The notes: generated from the letters alone by a model not told the origin. A stretch of 51,801 nucleotides of DNA from WJMT01 sp964445575 (GCA_964445575.1 CAYULB010000010.1:1-51801); one strand, 5' to 3'. Shown: positions 7,476 through 16,485, counted from the stretch's first letter. Translations and numbers: made by a program.

Positions 7476-9788
7476 TTATTCAACTTGAGTCAAAGTTTGA
7501 TGGATATATTTTCTCATAAAAAAAACCGCTTCATCGCTTTTTCGAAAAACAGGAATGAACGCCTGCTCCAGCTTATCCACCAAAGGATCATAGATTTTTC
7601 CGGCATCGATGCTCACTACCATAGGCTTGTCCGTGTTTTGGGATATCTCAATAAGCTGATTTGGGATGCTGTCCTTTTTGTTTAAATCTTCAGAATGGAA
7701 TTCAGAAGGCTCAAGGGTATTCATAGAAGGGGTCATGGGCAGAGGAGATACCACAGCACAGTCCACATTCTCATCCTCCAGAAGAGCTTTCACGCATTCA
7801 CAGAATGTCCTATCATCCGCCATTGGAGTCATGTCCATGGGATTTCCAATATCCTGAATCTTATTGATGCCCAGAGGCTCCAACAGCTCATTGATTCTGG
7901 AGACAGTGGAATCAGAAAGAGGAGCCAGGTCCAGCTTTTCATCATTTTTGATGCTGTCTGACATGACCACGCATTCAAACCCGGCGTTGGAGATCAAAGC
8001 CACCCGCCTTCCCCTTATTTTTTTATGAGTCAAAAAGCAGAGCCCTTTGGTCAGGCTCTGAAATTCGTTAAGGGTCTTAGCCACAAACACTCCTGCCTGT
8101 TCCAAAACAGAGCGGCTCACTCTATAATCCCCTGCTACAGAGGCTGTATGACCTGCTGTGGCTGACCGACCTTCCAAAGTTCTTCCCCCTTTATACACCA
8201 CAATATGTTTCCCTGCTTTGACTGCTTCTCGGGCTGCTTTGGCAAACTCAAGTCCATCTCCATCTGTAAATCCTTCGCAGTAAACCGCAAACACATGGAT
8301 ATCCTCATGTTTTTTTAGATAATTGAGATAATCCGATAAGGTAAGGTCAATCTGGTTTCCTATGGACACAGCATACACTGGCTCCAGGTTTTTCATCTGG
8401 CTCATTCGGGAGACCATAAACGCTCCGCTTTGAGACAGCACAGCCAGCCCCACTTTCTGGGGGCTTTTTCTGGGAAGGTCATAGATCTTATACTCTGGAA
8501 TAAAAGTGGTGTCGTAGTGTCCAGGCCTTGATAAAATCCCCAAGCAGTTTCCTCCATTGACCACAGGGGCTGGTTTCTGACTTTGGCGGGCTTCCCAGAG
8601 CATTGATTTAATGCTTTCCTCTATTCCTTTGGTCCCCTCTTTTTCTCCGATTCCTCCCGGAATCAGAATCACAGAACGGACTTTTTGGGATTCAATAACA
8701 TCTTTCATCACTTCTGCACTCTGTTCCGCGCTCACTGCCAGCACTAAAAGGTCCACGGTATAAGGCAGTTTTTTTACGCTCTCCACACACCGGCATCCTT
8801 CAATCTCTTGAGTTCCGGGCTTTATCACTGAAATATTTTCTTTAGGAAACCCTCTTCTTAAAGTATTATTTAAAATGATATGCCCTGAGTTCATTTTCTG
8901 GGATACGCCCAGGATAGCAATCCTCTGAGGTTCTAGAAGATGTTTGATTTTCTCATAAGGCCTGGGCTCGGGAGGAACTTTTTCTTTGGAAATCCGGCAT
9001 AGGCCGTCTAAAGCAACCAGTTGGCTGTTTTGGATTACCAATGGATTGACTTCTGCTTCTTTGATCACAAAATCACTTTTTTCTGAATAGTTTGAAAAAT
9101 AGGCAGCCAGCTCTTGGAAGCACTTCAATGCATCGCTTAATTTTTCTTTTTTTATAAGGGCTTTTTTTCCTCTGAATTCTTCAGTCAATTTTTCATAAAA
9201 AGCCAGTGGTTTCAGTGTCCTGGTAATCTCTTCTTCTTTGAGTAAAAAAGGAGAAGAGATAGAGACAGCTTTTCCTTCCTTCATCCTCTCGCTCAGGTAT
9301 TCCACATCCAGCCCCCCAACTCCCAGGCTCAGCACCGGGCCGAATTCTCTTGTGTGTCTGAGTCCCAACAGGAGCTCTGAACCAAATCCGATATTCTCAT
9401 ACTCCACTGCTTCACAGATTAAAACACCTTTGATTTCATCTTGAATATCCCTGCTTTTTCCTCCCTCCCATTCGTGGAATCTCTGGGGAACTTGTTCCAT
9501 CATTTTATCAATGCTTTCATTCACTGAAGAAGAATTATTCGGAACAAACAAGACTCCTCCCACATCAGACTTGTGCACAATAGAGGGAGAAACAATTTTC
9601 AACACCACTTTGTGAGAATGAATATGAGATAATTGTTCAGATGTTACCTGCCTCCCCTTTTCTAAAAATATGAACTCAGGTGTCTTGATTCCCAGATATC
9701 TGAGCAGGACATAGGCTTCATGCTCCAAAAGCCGGGAGTGTTCTGCTTTTTGGAACAATCCTTCAATGGCTTTAAAATCAATCTTCAT
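7476..9788 (-). CDS. ADP-forming acyl-CoA synthetase, beta-alpha fusion
   Basis: A 770-residue single-chain acetate/aryl-acid-CoA ligase (ADP-forming), which turns acyl-CoA, ADP and phosphate into acid, CoA and ATP. The order is ATP-grasp beta half first (about 10-270, with HKSDVGGV around H72), then the CoA-binding domain (about 285-420) and the succinyl-CoA-ligase-like part. The phosphorylated His is probably H547 in TAGHTAS. Many bacterial fusions run alpha then beta, so this order is the less common one. It sits 29 bases downstream of iorB, matching the next step of aromatic amino-acid fermentation. Substrate preference for aryl-acetyl-CoA is inferred from that neighbourhood. Confidence 0.88.
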   Translation of the reverse strand: MKIDFKAIEGLFQKAEHSRLLEHEAYVLLRYLGIKTPEFIFLEKGRQVTSEQLSHIHSHKVVLKIVSPSIVHKSDVGGVLFVPNNSSSVNESIDKMMEQVPQRFHEWEGGKSRDIQDEIKGVLICEAVEYENIGFGSELLLGLRHTREFGPVLSLGVGGLDVEYLSERMKEGKAVSISSPFLLKEEEITRTLKPLAFYEKLTEEFRGKKALIKKEKLSDALKCFQELAAYFSNYSEKSDFVIKEAEVNPLVIQNSQLVALDGLCRISKEKVPPEPRPYEKIKHLLEPQRIAILGVSQKMNSGHIILNNTLRRGFPKENISVIKPGTQEIEGCRCVESVKKLPYTVDLLVLAVSAEQSAEVMKDVIESQKVRSVILIPGGIGEKEGTKGIEESIKSMLWEARQSQKPAPVVNGGNCLGILSRPGHYDTTFIPEYKIYDLPRKSPQKVGLAVLSQSGAFMVSRMSQMKNLEPVYAVSIGNQIDLTLSDYLNYLKKHEDIHVFAVYCEGFTDGDGLEFAKAAREAVKAGKHIVVYKGGRTLEGRSATAGHTASVAGDYRVSRSVLEQAGVFVAKTLNEFQSLTKGLCFLTHKKIRGRRVALISNAGFECVVMSDSIKNDEKLDLAPLSDSTVSRINELLEPLGINKIQDIGNPMDMTPMADDRTFCECVKALLEDENVDCAVVSPLPMTPSMNTLEPSEFHSEDLNKKDSIPNQLIEISQNTDKPMVVSIDAGKIYDPLVDKLEQAFIPVFRKSDEAVFFMRKYIHQTLTQVE

Positions 9789-9817
9789 TTCTATTTTTAT
9801 TTAATAATCAAGCCAAT

Positions 9818-10402
9818 TTAACTGAAGTTTCTGGCTGCTTTTTGGCCCAAGTGGAACGCTTTTTTGTTGATATCAATAATTTTTTCGCCCTTAGCTCTAA
9901 AAAACTCTTCTATGCTTTCAAGCAGGACCTTTTCTTCTAACGCCATAAATACAGAAGCAGCTCCCAGCATCACTACATTCTGCGATTTAGAGAAGCCTGC
10001 CTCTCTGGAGAGTTTCCCAGAATCCACAATCACATGACCGCTGCCGACCTCCTTAACTGCTTCCAGTATTTTGTTAATATCTGGATAATCGGGAATATTC
10101 ACATAGGAATTACTGCTGGTTACTATCTTCCCATCCTGAGCCAGAAAATCAACATATCTTAAGGCCTCCAAAGGCTCCACACTCAGGATTATGTCAGCTC
10201 TGCCCTTGGGAATCAGACCGCTGAATATTTCGTCATCAGAAAGACGGAGATGAGATTGAACCGCTCCTCCTCTTTGGGCCATTCCATGAACTTCTGCCTG
10301 CTTAAAGGAAAGCCCTGACTTGTGGACCGCATAATCTATGATATAAGCAATGGTAAGAATTCCCTGTCCTCCCACTCCCGCTAACACAATATCCTGTTTC
10401 AT
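9818..10402 (-). CDS. iorB: Indolepyruvate oxidoreductase subunit beta
   Basis: A 194-residue gamma-type domain of 2-oxoacid oxidoreductases, with the nucleotide-like motif GVGGQGI (9-15) and the conserved AEVHGMAQRGGAVQSHLR block. It pairs with IorA to oxidatively decarboxylate arylpyruvates (from Trp, Phe, Tyr) to aryl-acetyl-CoA. Only one base separates the iorA stop from this ATG, and a purine-rich site lies within the end of iorA, so the subunits are probably translated together. Confidence 0.92.
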   Translation of the reverse strand: MKQDIVLAGVGGQGILTIAYIIDYAVHKSGLSFKQAEVHGMAQRGGAVQSHLRLSDDEIFSGLIPKGRADIILSVEPLEALRYVDFLAQDGKIVTSSNSYVNIPDYPDINKILEAVKEVGSGHVIVDSGKLSREAGFSKSQNVVMLGAASVFMALEEKVLLESIEEFFRAKGEKIIDINKKAFHLGQKAARNFS

Positions 10403-10403
10403 T

Positions 10404-12005
10404 TTACTTTTCCTGCTCCTTTTTCCTTCTTCTTACCTCATGGATGCACGCACGGTAAGCAATGATGACCGACAGTCCAGGGTGCTTGATTTCCTCTAAC
10501 ATGACCTCCACATTTTCTTTAAAATTTTTCTTAAGAGGAGTGATCCTTCTTATATGTCTCAAATCCACACCCAGCCCCCTGATGATATTTTCCAGCTTGT
10601 CACCCGAAGCTATGGTTGGCTGACCCCCGGTCATGGCAACTGTTGAGTTGTCCAAAATGATTACGGTCATATCCCTGTCCACAGAAGCTGCATCCAGAAG
10701 AGGCGTGATTCCTGAATGTATAAAAGTGGAATCCCCTATCACCCCAATAGAAGGGTAGATGCCTGCTTCTGACCCTCCTTTACTCATGCTCACACTCGCG
10801 CCCATACACACACAAGTATCCACGGCAAGATAAGGAGGAAGAGCCCCTAGAGTGTAGCATCCGATATCACTGAACACCACAGCTTTAGGATAGGCTTCTA
10901 GGGCTTTGTTCAAAGCTTTAAAGGTATCGATATGAGGGCATCCTTTGCAGAGCTGAGGAGGTCTGGGAGTAATCCAGTCTTTGACCAAGTCCTGGCTTTT
11001 GTGGGGCTTGAGCTTCATGGCTTTTCTGACTGAGTCTGGATTGAGCTCTCCGGTTATGGGTAATTCGCCGCTTAGCTTGCCAGATATTTTTTTTCCTTTG
11101 ATCCCAAAAAGGCCTTTGATTGTTTTCTCTATAAACGGATATCCTTCCTCTACTACTAAAATATTTTCTACCTGCTTCACTAAATCCTGAATAAGGCTTT
11201 CAGGCAGTGGATAGGTGCAAATTTTAAGGACAGAGGGAACTGAAGTCATGTCCTTTATATTTTCCATCACATAGTTGAATCCAATACCTGATGCAATGAT
11301 TCCCAACTTTTTATTTTCGTTGTTGAGTTTGAGGAAATTAAAATGAGATCCTTGGGAAAATCTCACCAGCATGGGCTGCTTATCCACAAGAGCTGCAAAT
11401 CTTCGGCGGGCATTCACAGGAAGAAGTGTCCAGTCTTGACTCTGGGCCCGATGGGCTTTGTTTTTCTCTCTTTTAGGCGACTCTTTGACCAGGCCTCTGC
11501 CGTGGGCAAGGCGTGTGACCATCCGGATAACCACAGGAACATGAAAAGACTCTGAAAGGTCAAAAGCTTTCCGGGTCATATCATAAGCTTCCTGATGGGA
11601 AGAAGGTTCTAAACAGATGGTTTGGGCAAATTGAGCGTAATACCTGGTATCCTGCTCGTTTTGAGAGCTGTGCATACCTGGATCATCGGCTACCAGAACC
11701 ACCAGCCCTCCATTTATCCGGGTGATACTGGAATTTATGAAAGGGTCTGCAGCCACATTGAGTCCCACATGCTTCATAGACACAATGGACCTTTTTCCTG
11801 CAAAGGAAACTCCCAGGGCTTCTTCATAGGCTACCTTTTCATTGACACACCAGTTAGCCAGAAATCCATTTTCTTTAAAGGCCTTAATTAGATATTCCAT
11901 GACTTCTGAGGCAGGAGTTCCCGGATAGGAATATCCTGCAGCAATTCCTGAATGAACCGCTCCCAGAGCCACAGCTTCATCGCCTAATAAGAGTTTGTTT
12001 GTCAT
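10404..12005 (-). CDS. iorA: Indolepyruvate oxidoreductase subunit alpha, lacking the ferredoxin domain
   Basis: A 533-residue TPP-dependent catalytic subunit. The N-terminal pyrimidine-binding part has SYPGTPASEV (about 26-35). The CKGCPH motif is at 353-358, and the TPP/Mg region runs from GDSTF (424-428) to LDNSTVAMTGGQ. Classical IorA is about 600-650 residues and ends in a two-cluster 4Fe-4S domain. This chain stops right after the TPP domain with a basic tail and no CxxCxxC repeat. I chose ATG 12005, with AAGGA at proper spacing; an in-frame ATG at 12026 lacks a ribosome-binding site. First gene of the minus-strand run, behind a TTGACA promoter. Confidence 0.9.
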   Translation of the reverse strand: MTNKLLLGDEAVALGAVHSGIAAGYSYPGTPASEVMEYLIKAFKENGFLANWCVNEKVAYEEALGVSFAGKRSIVSMKHVGLNVAADPFINSSITRINGGLVVLVADDPGMHSSQNEQDTRYYAQFAQTICLEPSSHQEAYDMTRKAFDLSESFHVPVVIRMVTRLAHGRGLVKESPKREKNKAHRAQSQDWTLLPVNARRRFAALVDKQPMLVRFSQGSHFNFLKLNNENKKLGIIASGIGFNYVMENIKDMTSVPSVLKICTYPLPESLIQDLVKQVENILVVEEGYPFIEKTIKGLFGIKGKKISGKLSGELPITGELNPDSVRKAMKLKPHKSQDLVKDWITPRPPQLCKGCPHIDTFKALNKALEAYPKAVVFSDIGCYTLGALPPYLAVDTCVCMGASVSMSKGGSEAGIYPSIGVIGDSTFIHSGITPLLDAASVDRDMTVIILDNSTVAMTGGQPTIASGDKLENIIRGLGVDLRHIRRITPLKKNFKENVEVMLEEIKHPGLSVIIAYRACIHEVRRRKKEQEK

Positions 12006-12064
12006 GGGGGCTTTCCTTTTCTGCATTATGACTGTGACTAAAACAAAAGATTATCAAAGGAAAT

Positions 12065-12093
12065 AGGATATAATCAAAACCATAAACTGTCAA
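12065..12093 (-). promoter_or_regulatory. Candidate promoter of iorA
   Basis: On the minus strand a perfect TTGACA (12093-12088) and a TATCCT (12070-12065) are 17 bases apart. Predicted transcription would start near 12058, about 50 bases before the chosen iorA ATG, leaving room for the AAGGA site. The -10 box matches four of six positions. Confidence 0.45.
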
Positions 12094-12362
12094 GATAAAC
12101 ACACAGCAAGAAAAGGCCGCTCCCAGTTCACTCTTAACAATTCCCTGTATTCATCTTCAATGTCGCTTCATCCACACATGAATTTCTTTTAAAACTACGA
12201 TTATGCCCATAATCTTTTTTTAACATCTTGCCTCTCTCTCTTTTTTTGCTCTTCTCGCTTCACTTCAGACCAATAATACAGACAGGCGAGAAAACAAGGT
12301 AAACAGGTATGACGGTACTGTTTTTTAAAATAAAAAAAACTTACCATTTCTATATATTTATG

Positions 12363-12391
12363 TTAGAATAAGTTAAATTATGGGGTATAAT
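12363..12391 (+). promoter_or_regulatory. Candidate promoter of the Rrf2 regulator gene
   Basis: TTAGAA (12363-12368) and a perfect TATAAT (12386-12391) are 17 bases apart. The ATG follows only 16 bases after the -10 box, so the leader would be about 10 bases and would begin inside or just before the GAGG site (12396-12399). That makes either a near-leaderless transcript or a chance match. Confidence 0.35.
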
Positions 12392-12407
12392 AGATGAGGT
12401 TATAAAA

Positions 12408-12860
12408 ATGATTAGACTCTCAACAAAGGGACGCTACGGCACAAGATTGATGCTCAATTTGGCCAAACACTACCACAACGGCGACAGTTCTATTGTGCTC
12501 AAAAATCTTTCCGAAGAAGAAGACATTTCCATCCGTTATCTTGAACAAATAATCATTCCTCTGAAAATAAATCAGCTGGTCAAAAGCATCCGGGGAGCTG
12601 GTGGAGGATATAAACTGGCAAGACACCCCTCAGAAATCAAACTGGTGGAAATACTGAAATCTCTGGAAGGGTCCTGCTGCCTGGTAGAATGCGTGGAAGA
12701 TGATGAGTACTGCACACGCATTCCGGTGTGTGCAGCTCATGATGTGTGGAAAGAGGCCAGCTCCATGCTCAAAAATTTCTTTGAGAATATTACTTTGGAA
12801 GATTTGGTAAAACGAGCTGAAAAAAAAGAAAAAAAAGGTAAAAAAGGAAAACAGACATGA
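12408..12860 (+). CDS. Rrf2 family transcriptional regulator, probable Fe-S sensor
   Basis: A 150-residue winged-helix regulator opening with the Rrf2 signature RLSTKGRYGTRLMLNLA. The recognition helix includes SIRYLEQIIIPL, followed by the wing motif RGAGGGYKLAR. The sensor loop holds Cys at 90, 91, 95, 102 and 108 and His 111. Three of these Cys plus the His have spacing like the 2Fe-2S ligands of IscR, so Fe-S or redox sensing is likely, though no IscS/IscU gene is near. The C-terminus is a Lys-rich tail. The stop overlaps the next ATG (ATGA), so it is co-translated with the thiamine-binding protein. Confidence 0.9.
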   Translation: MIRLSTKGRYGTRLMLNLAKHYHNGDSSIVLKNLSEEEDISIRYLEQIIIPLKINQLVKSIRGAGGGYKLARHPSEIKLVEILKSLEGSCCLVECVEDDEYCTRIPVCAAHDVWKEASSMLKNFFENITLEDLVKRAEKKEKKGKKGKQT

Positions 12861-13150
12861 TTATTGCTTCTCTAGCCATTTTCCCTACTTCTGAAGGAGC
12901 TTCAGTAAGCAAATACGTTAAAGAAGTGATTCAACTCATTGAAGACTCCGGTCTTAAAAGCTACACCGGAGGAATGTCCACGACCATAGAGGCGCCTGAT
13001 CTGGAAAGTCTATTTAAAGTGATTGAAAAATGCCATAACAAACTCATTGAAATGAATGTCAAGCGGATCCACGTTGACCTTCACATTGACCACCGTTTGG
13101 ATAAAAAGTCGTCTGTTGAAAATAAACTTCGGTCAATTGGAAAAAAATAA
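12857..13150 (+). CDS. MTH1187 family thiamine-binding protein
   Basis: A 97-residue ferredoxin-like-fold protein matching the MTH1187/YkoF-type family (DUF77). The conserved parts are the N-terminal IASLAIFPT strand, SVSKYVKEV, and YTGGMSTTIEAPDL, and it has normal length. Members bind thiamine or precursors and are thought to help in thiamine supply. Coupling to an Rrf2 regulator is seen here; that the regulator controls thiamine uptake is inference. It converges on mnmA with five bases between stops. Confidence 0.85.
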   Translation: MIIASLAIFPTSEGASVSKYVKEVIQLIEDSGLKSYTGGMSTTIEAPDLESLFKVIEKCHNKLIEMNVKRIHVDLHIDHRLDKKSSVENKLRSIGKK

Positions 13151-13155
13151 GGTTA

Positions 13156-14226
13156 TCAGCCAAAGCTCCTGGTAATGGTCCCTCCTCCTAAGAGGACATC
13201 TCCATCATAAAAAACAACTGACTGTCCCGGAGTTACTGCCCTTTGCGGTCTTTTAAATTCCACTTGAACCTTACCTGAATCCTTGGGAATAACCACAGCT
13301 TCTTGAGCGGTGTGTTTATACCTTATCTGTGCGAGAACAGGCAATGGGGACTTTAAAGGACGTCCTGATATCCAGTTTGTTTTGGAAGCGGCTAAAATTC
13401 TCTTATAAAGACATTTCTCTGGACCCACCACTACCGCGTTTTTCTCTGGAATTATATCCAAAACATAAAGAGGATGGGAAGCTGCAATTCCCAATCCCCG
13501 GCGCTGGCCTATGGTAAACTGGGCGTATCCACTGTGTTTTCCCAGAACATTTCCCTCCCGGTCCAAAATGGGGCCTTCATCAAAATTATTTGAAGAACGA
13601 TCTCTTATCAAACTAACATAGTCATCTTCTGGAATAAAACATATTTCCTGGCTTTCTTTCTGGTTAGCTGAAGGAAGTCTTAAATCCTGGGCTTTTTTCC
13701 TAACCTCTTCTTTTTTCCAGTCCCCAAGCGGGAGCAAAGTCTGTGATAAATATTCCTGAGACAAAAGATAAAGAAAATAGGACTGGTCCTTTTTTTTATC
13801 CACACTTCTTTTTATATAAAATTTTCTGCTTTCTGAATCTTTTTCAACTCGAGCATAATGGCCGGTAGCAATACAACAAGCCCCGATTTTTTTGCTTTCT
13901 TCCCAGAGAGCGGAAAATTTTATATAGGGATTGCACCGAACACAGGGATTGGGAGTGTATCCCTTAGTGTATTCACTGACAAAATAATCTATGACCTTAG
14001 TTTTAAATCTCTCGCTCAAATCCACAGTAAAGTGGTCAATTCCTAAAGAATCTGCAGCCCTGGCAGATTTGTTTGCGGATTGATGGGACAGCTTCTCGCT
14101 GACTTCTGGGAATAAACTCATGTAGATTCCTACCACCTCAAACCCTTTTTGTTTTAATAGAGCTGCTGTAACAGAGGAATCAACTCCCCCGCTCATAGCG
14201 ACCAGTGCTTTTTTCTTTTTGTTCAT
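13156..14226 (-). CDS. mnmA: tRNA-specific 2-thiouridylase MnmA
   Basis: A 356-residue enzyme that thiolates U34 of tRNA-Lys, -Glu and -Gln. The ATP pyrophosphatase loop SGGVDSS is at 12-18. The catalytic Cys pair is C98 in NPCVRCN and C196 in EICFI. An extra Cys at 95 makes CxxC, seen in some anaerobes. The GTGHYARV-type substrate loop and the C-terminal barrel are present, so it is full length. A TATAAT lies upstream on the minus strand (14265-14260), but I see no good -35. It is divergent from yebC. Confidence 0.93.
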   Translation of the reverse strand: MNKKKKALVAMSGGVDSSVTAALLKQKGFEVVGIYMSLFPEVSEKLSHQSANKSARAADSLGIDHFTVDLSERFKTKVIDYFVSEYTKGYTPNPCVRCNPYIKFSALWEESKKIGACCIATGHYARVEKDSESRKFYIKRSVDKKKDQSYFLYLLSQEYLSQTLLPLGDWKKEEVRKKAQDLRLPSANQKESQEICFIPEDDYVSLIRDRSSNNFDEGPILDREGNVLGKHSGYAQFTIGQRRGLGIAASHPLYVLDIIPEKNAVVVGPEKCLYKRILAASKTNWISGRPLKSPLPVLAQIRYKHTAQEAVVIPKDSGKVQVEFKRPQRAVTPGQSVVFYDGDVLLGGGTITRSFG

Positions 14227-14304
14227 AGAAACGGCTCATGTTTATTATTTTATAGTGACATTATAACAAAATAAAAAAAATTTAGAAATCTGAGGAGGGA
14301 GCCC

Positions 14305-14325
14305 AAGCCATACCTGAATTTCACC
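14305..14325 (-). repeat. Copy 1 of a 21-base dispersed repeat
   Basis: Read on the minus strand, this stretch matches 18606-18626 (plus) at 20 of 21 positions; the shared core is TCAGGTATGGCTT. It lies between the divergent mnmA and yebC genes. Beyond the 21 bases the flanks are only loosely alike. Origin unknown. Confidence 0.45.
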
Positions 14326-14417
14326 ATATTTTATGAATGTTCAGGAACCGGCTTGCTTTAATTATATTGACGATTGTGCTAAAATTTTCTCAGTCTATCA
14401 TTAAACAAGGAGTCAAT

Positions 14418-15167
14418 ATGTCAGGACACTCTAAATGGCATTCTATAAAGCATAAAAAGGCTGCTCAGGATGCAAAAAGAGGAAAAATATTTACCAAAAT
14501 CATCAAAGAAATCTCAGTGGCCGCCCGTATGAAAGGTGGAGACCCTGAAAAGAATCCAAGGCTGCGTCAGGCCATTGAACATGCCAAGTCAGTTAATATG
14601 CCTTCTGACAACATAGAAAGGGCCATTAAAAAGGGAACCGGCGAGCTGGAGGGAGTCAATTATGAAGAAATATCCTATGAAGGTTATGCGCCGGGAGGAG
14701 TCGCTGTTTTCATAGAGGCATTGACTGACAACAAAAACCGCACTGTCTCAGAACTGAGACATATATTCTCCAAAAACGGAGGAAATATAGGTGAATCCGG
14801 ATGTGTAGCCTGGATGTTCAACCGGAAAGGATACATTGTAGTGGCCAAATCAGAAGCCTCTGAAGATGACCTAATGAATCTTATCCTTGAAGCCGGGGCT
14901 GAAGACATGAGAGAAGACGGAAGCAATTGGGAAATCATCACCTCTCCTAAAGATTTTGAGTCCGTACACAAAGCATTAAAAGAGAACAATATAAAAATGG
15001 ACACCTCCAACATAAGCTATATCCCCCAAAATTATGTCAAACTGGAAGGAAAAAAAGCTCAACAGTGTCTCAAGTTGATTGAGGAACTGGAAGACCACGA
15101 CGATGTTCAGAATGTTTGGGCAAATTTTGATATTGACGAAGAAGAAATTGAAGAGTATTCCCAGTAA
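14418..15167 (+). CDS. yebC: YebC/PmpR family protein
   Basis: A 249-residue protein with the defining N-terminus MSGHSKWHSIKHKKAAQDAKRG and the three-domain YebC layout, at normal length. Family members act as DNA-binding regulators, and one clade helps ribosomes through proline stretches. ATG 14418 is set by the conserved start and an AAGGAG at 14407-14412; a longer frame from 14337 would add a non-conserved segment. It is followed directly by ruvC, a very common arrangement. Confidence 0.95.
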   Translation: MSGHSKWHSIKHKKAAQDAKRGKIFTKIIKEISVAARMKGGDPEKNPRLRQAIEHAKSVNMPSDNIERAIKKGTGELEGVNYEEISYEGYAPGGVAVFIEALTDNKNRTVSELRHIFSKNGGNIGESGCVAWMFNRKGYIVVAKSEASEDDLMNLILEAGAEDMREDGSNWEIITSPKDFESVHKALKENNIKMDTSNISYIPQNYVKLEGKKAQQCLKLIEELEDHDDVQNVWANFDIDEEEIEEYSQ

Positions 15168-15232
15168 ACTTAAAATTGCTGAACAGCCTTGTCTGTTTAT
15201 TCTCTGCAGAGAGATTCAGGCTCAGTGAAAAG

Positions 15233-15727
15233 ATGAAAATTCTTGGAATCGATCCCAGCCTAAAAGCCACTGGATACGGTATCATTGAACAAAACCAAAA
15301 TGTGCTAAAGGTGGTTCACTACGGAGTCATTAAGACCAGCCGGAAAGCTCCCCTTCATCAAAAGCTTAATGAAATAAAAAAAGAGATTGACTCCCTGATC
15401 AAAATCTATAAGCCCGATGAGATCGCCATTGAAAACCTTTTCTATGCCCGGAATGTTAAAACCGCTATCACTCTGGGGCAGGTCAGAGGAGCAACTCTTA
15501 TTGCAGTGGCTTCCCATCAACTTCCCCTGCACGAATATTCAGCTCTGGAAATCAAAAAAGCTGTTACCGGATATGGAAGAGCTGAAAAAAATCAAGTCCA
15601 ACAAATGATCAAAACCCTCCTCAATATTCAGGAAAACCAGATCGAAGAAGATGCCTCCGATGCCCTGGCTGCTGCGTTCTGTCATTTGAATTCCAAAATA
15701 TTTCTGGATAAAATAAAAGATTCATAA
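15233..15727 (+). CDS. ruvC: Holliday junction resolvase RuvC
   Basis: A 164-residue endonuclease that cuts Holliday junctions. The four catalytic acids are visible: D7 in GIDPSLKATG, E67 in AIENLF, and D140 and D143 in EEDASDA. I chose ATG 15233 because the family begins MKILGIDPS; an in-frame TTG at 15176 would add 19 residues not found in homologues. The ribosome-binding site is weak. It is co-directional with yebC and ruvA. Confidence 0.95.
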   Translation: MKILGIDPSLKATGYGIIEQNQNVLKVVHYGVIKTSRKAPLHQKLNEIKKEIDSLIKIYKPDEIAIENLFYARNVKTAITLGQVRGATLIAVASHQLPLHEYSALEIKKAVTGYGRAEKNQVQQMIKTLLNIQENQIEEDASDALAAAFCHLNSKIFLDKIKDS

Positions 15728-15770
15728 AGATTCATAAATTATAATATATATGTATATATGAGAGACTAGC

Positions 15771-16358
15771 ATGATTTCCTACCTTAAAGGCATTTTAAAG
15801 GAAAAGAAATTAGAAGAAGTTGTGCTGGATATCCAGGGAGTTGGGTACTGTGCAGGCATTCCCCTGTCTACTTACCTTGAACTGGGAGAAATTGGCGAGA
15901 AAACCGAGCTTTATGTCTACACCCATGTGACCGAAAGCTCTTTATCACTTTTCGGATTCTTGACATTAAAAGAAAAAGAACTGTTCTTAAAGCTTATTAA
16001 CATATCCGGCATAGGACCCAAAATAGCGCTCAACATCCTATCAGGAATAGAAGTTTCAGACCTGGAAGAAGCCATAAAAAAGAGCGATATAGACAGGATA
16101 TCACTGGTTCCAGGAATCGGGAAAAAAACCGCTATGCGAATTGCGCTGGAACTTCAGGGAAAGTTCAAAGATGCTGAAAAAATACTGACCACCAGAATTT
16201 CAAGAGAAAAAGAAGACCTTTTATCAGCCTTGACCAATATGGGATTTAAAAGAAAAGAAGTCTATGAAACCGTGGATGAGGCGGTAAAAAAACTTGGAAA
16301 AGCGGCTGGTTTTGACCAGCTTCTCAAAGAAAGCCTCAGAAGACTTTCCAAAATATAA
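15771..16358 (+). CDS. ruvA: Holliday junction branch migration protein RuvA
   Basis: A 195-residue protein that binds the four-way junction and loads RuvB. The order is an N-terminal OB fold (to about 65), two helix-hairpin-helix motifs (around 70-130, including ISGIGPKIALNIL and VPGIGKKTAMRIA), and the C-terminal RuvB-contacting domain. The 43-base gap from ruvC contains a short direct repeat of AAAGATTCAT at the ruvC end. Confidence 0.95.
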   Translation: MISYLKGILKEKKLEEVVLDIQGVGYCAGIPLSTYLELGEIGEKTELYVYTHVTESSLSLFGFLTLKEKELFLKLINISGIGPKIALNILSGIEVSDLEEAIKKSDIDRISLVPGIGKKTAMRIALELQGKFKDAEKILTTRISREKEDLLSALTNMGFKRKEVYETVDEAVKKLGKAAGFDQLLKESLRRLSKI

Positions 16359-16485
16359 TATAACCAGAACGTCAAGGCTTTATTTAATCTTGAAAAAAAG
16401 CATAAAATAAGATATACGATTCAATAAAGATATTGAATATCATAAAACAAATGGCTAAAAGCCAATCAGAAAATAGAAGATAACT

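Larger units (their letters stand above)
12006..12407. other. Divergent intergenic region between iorA and the Rrf2 gene
   Basis: About 400 bases, AT-rich, with no credible coding frame. It holds the two outward-facing promoter candidates listed separately. At 12302-12326 on the plus strand is a weak hairpin (AACAGGTA against TACTGTT, one bulge, loop TGACGG) followed by six T, which looks terminator-like. No transcript is known to reach it, so its meaning is unclear. Nothing else recognised. Confidence 0.5.

Noticed and set aside
12302..12326. Hairpin plus T run as an intrinsic terminator
   Set aside because: The stem is short, AT-rich and bulged, and no plus-strand gene ends upstream of it.
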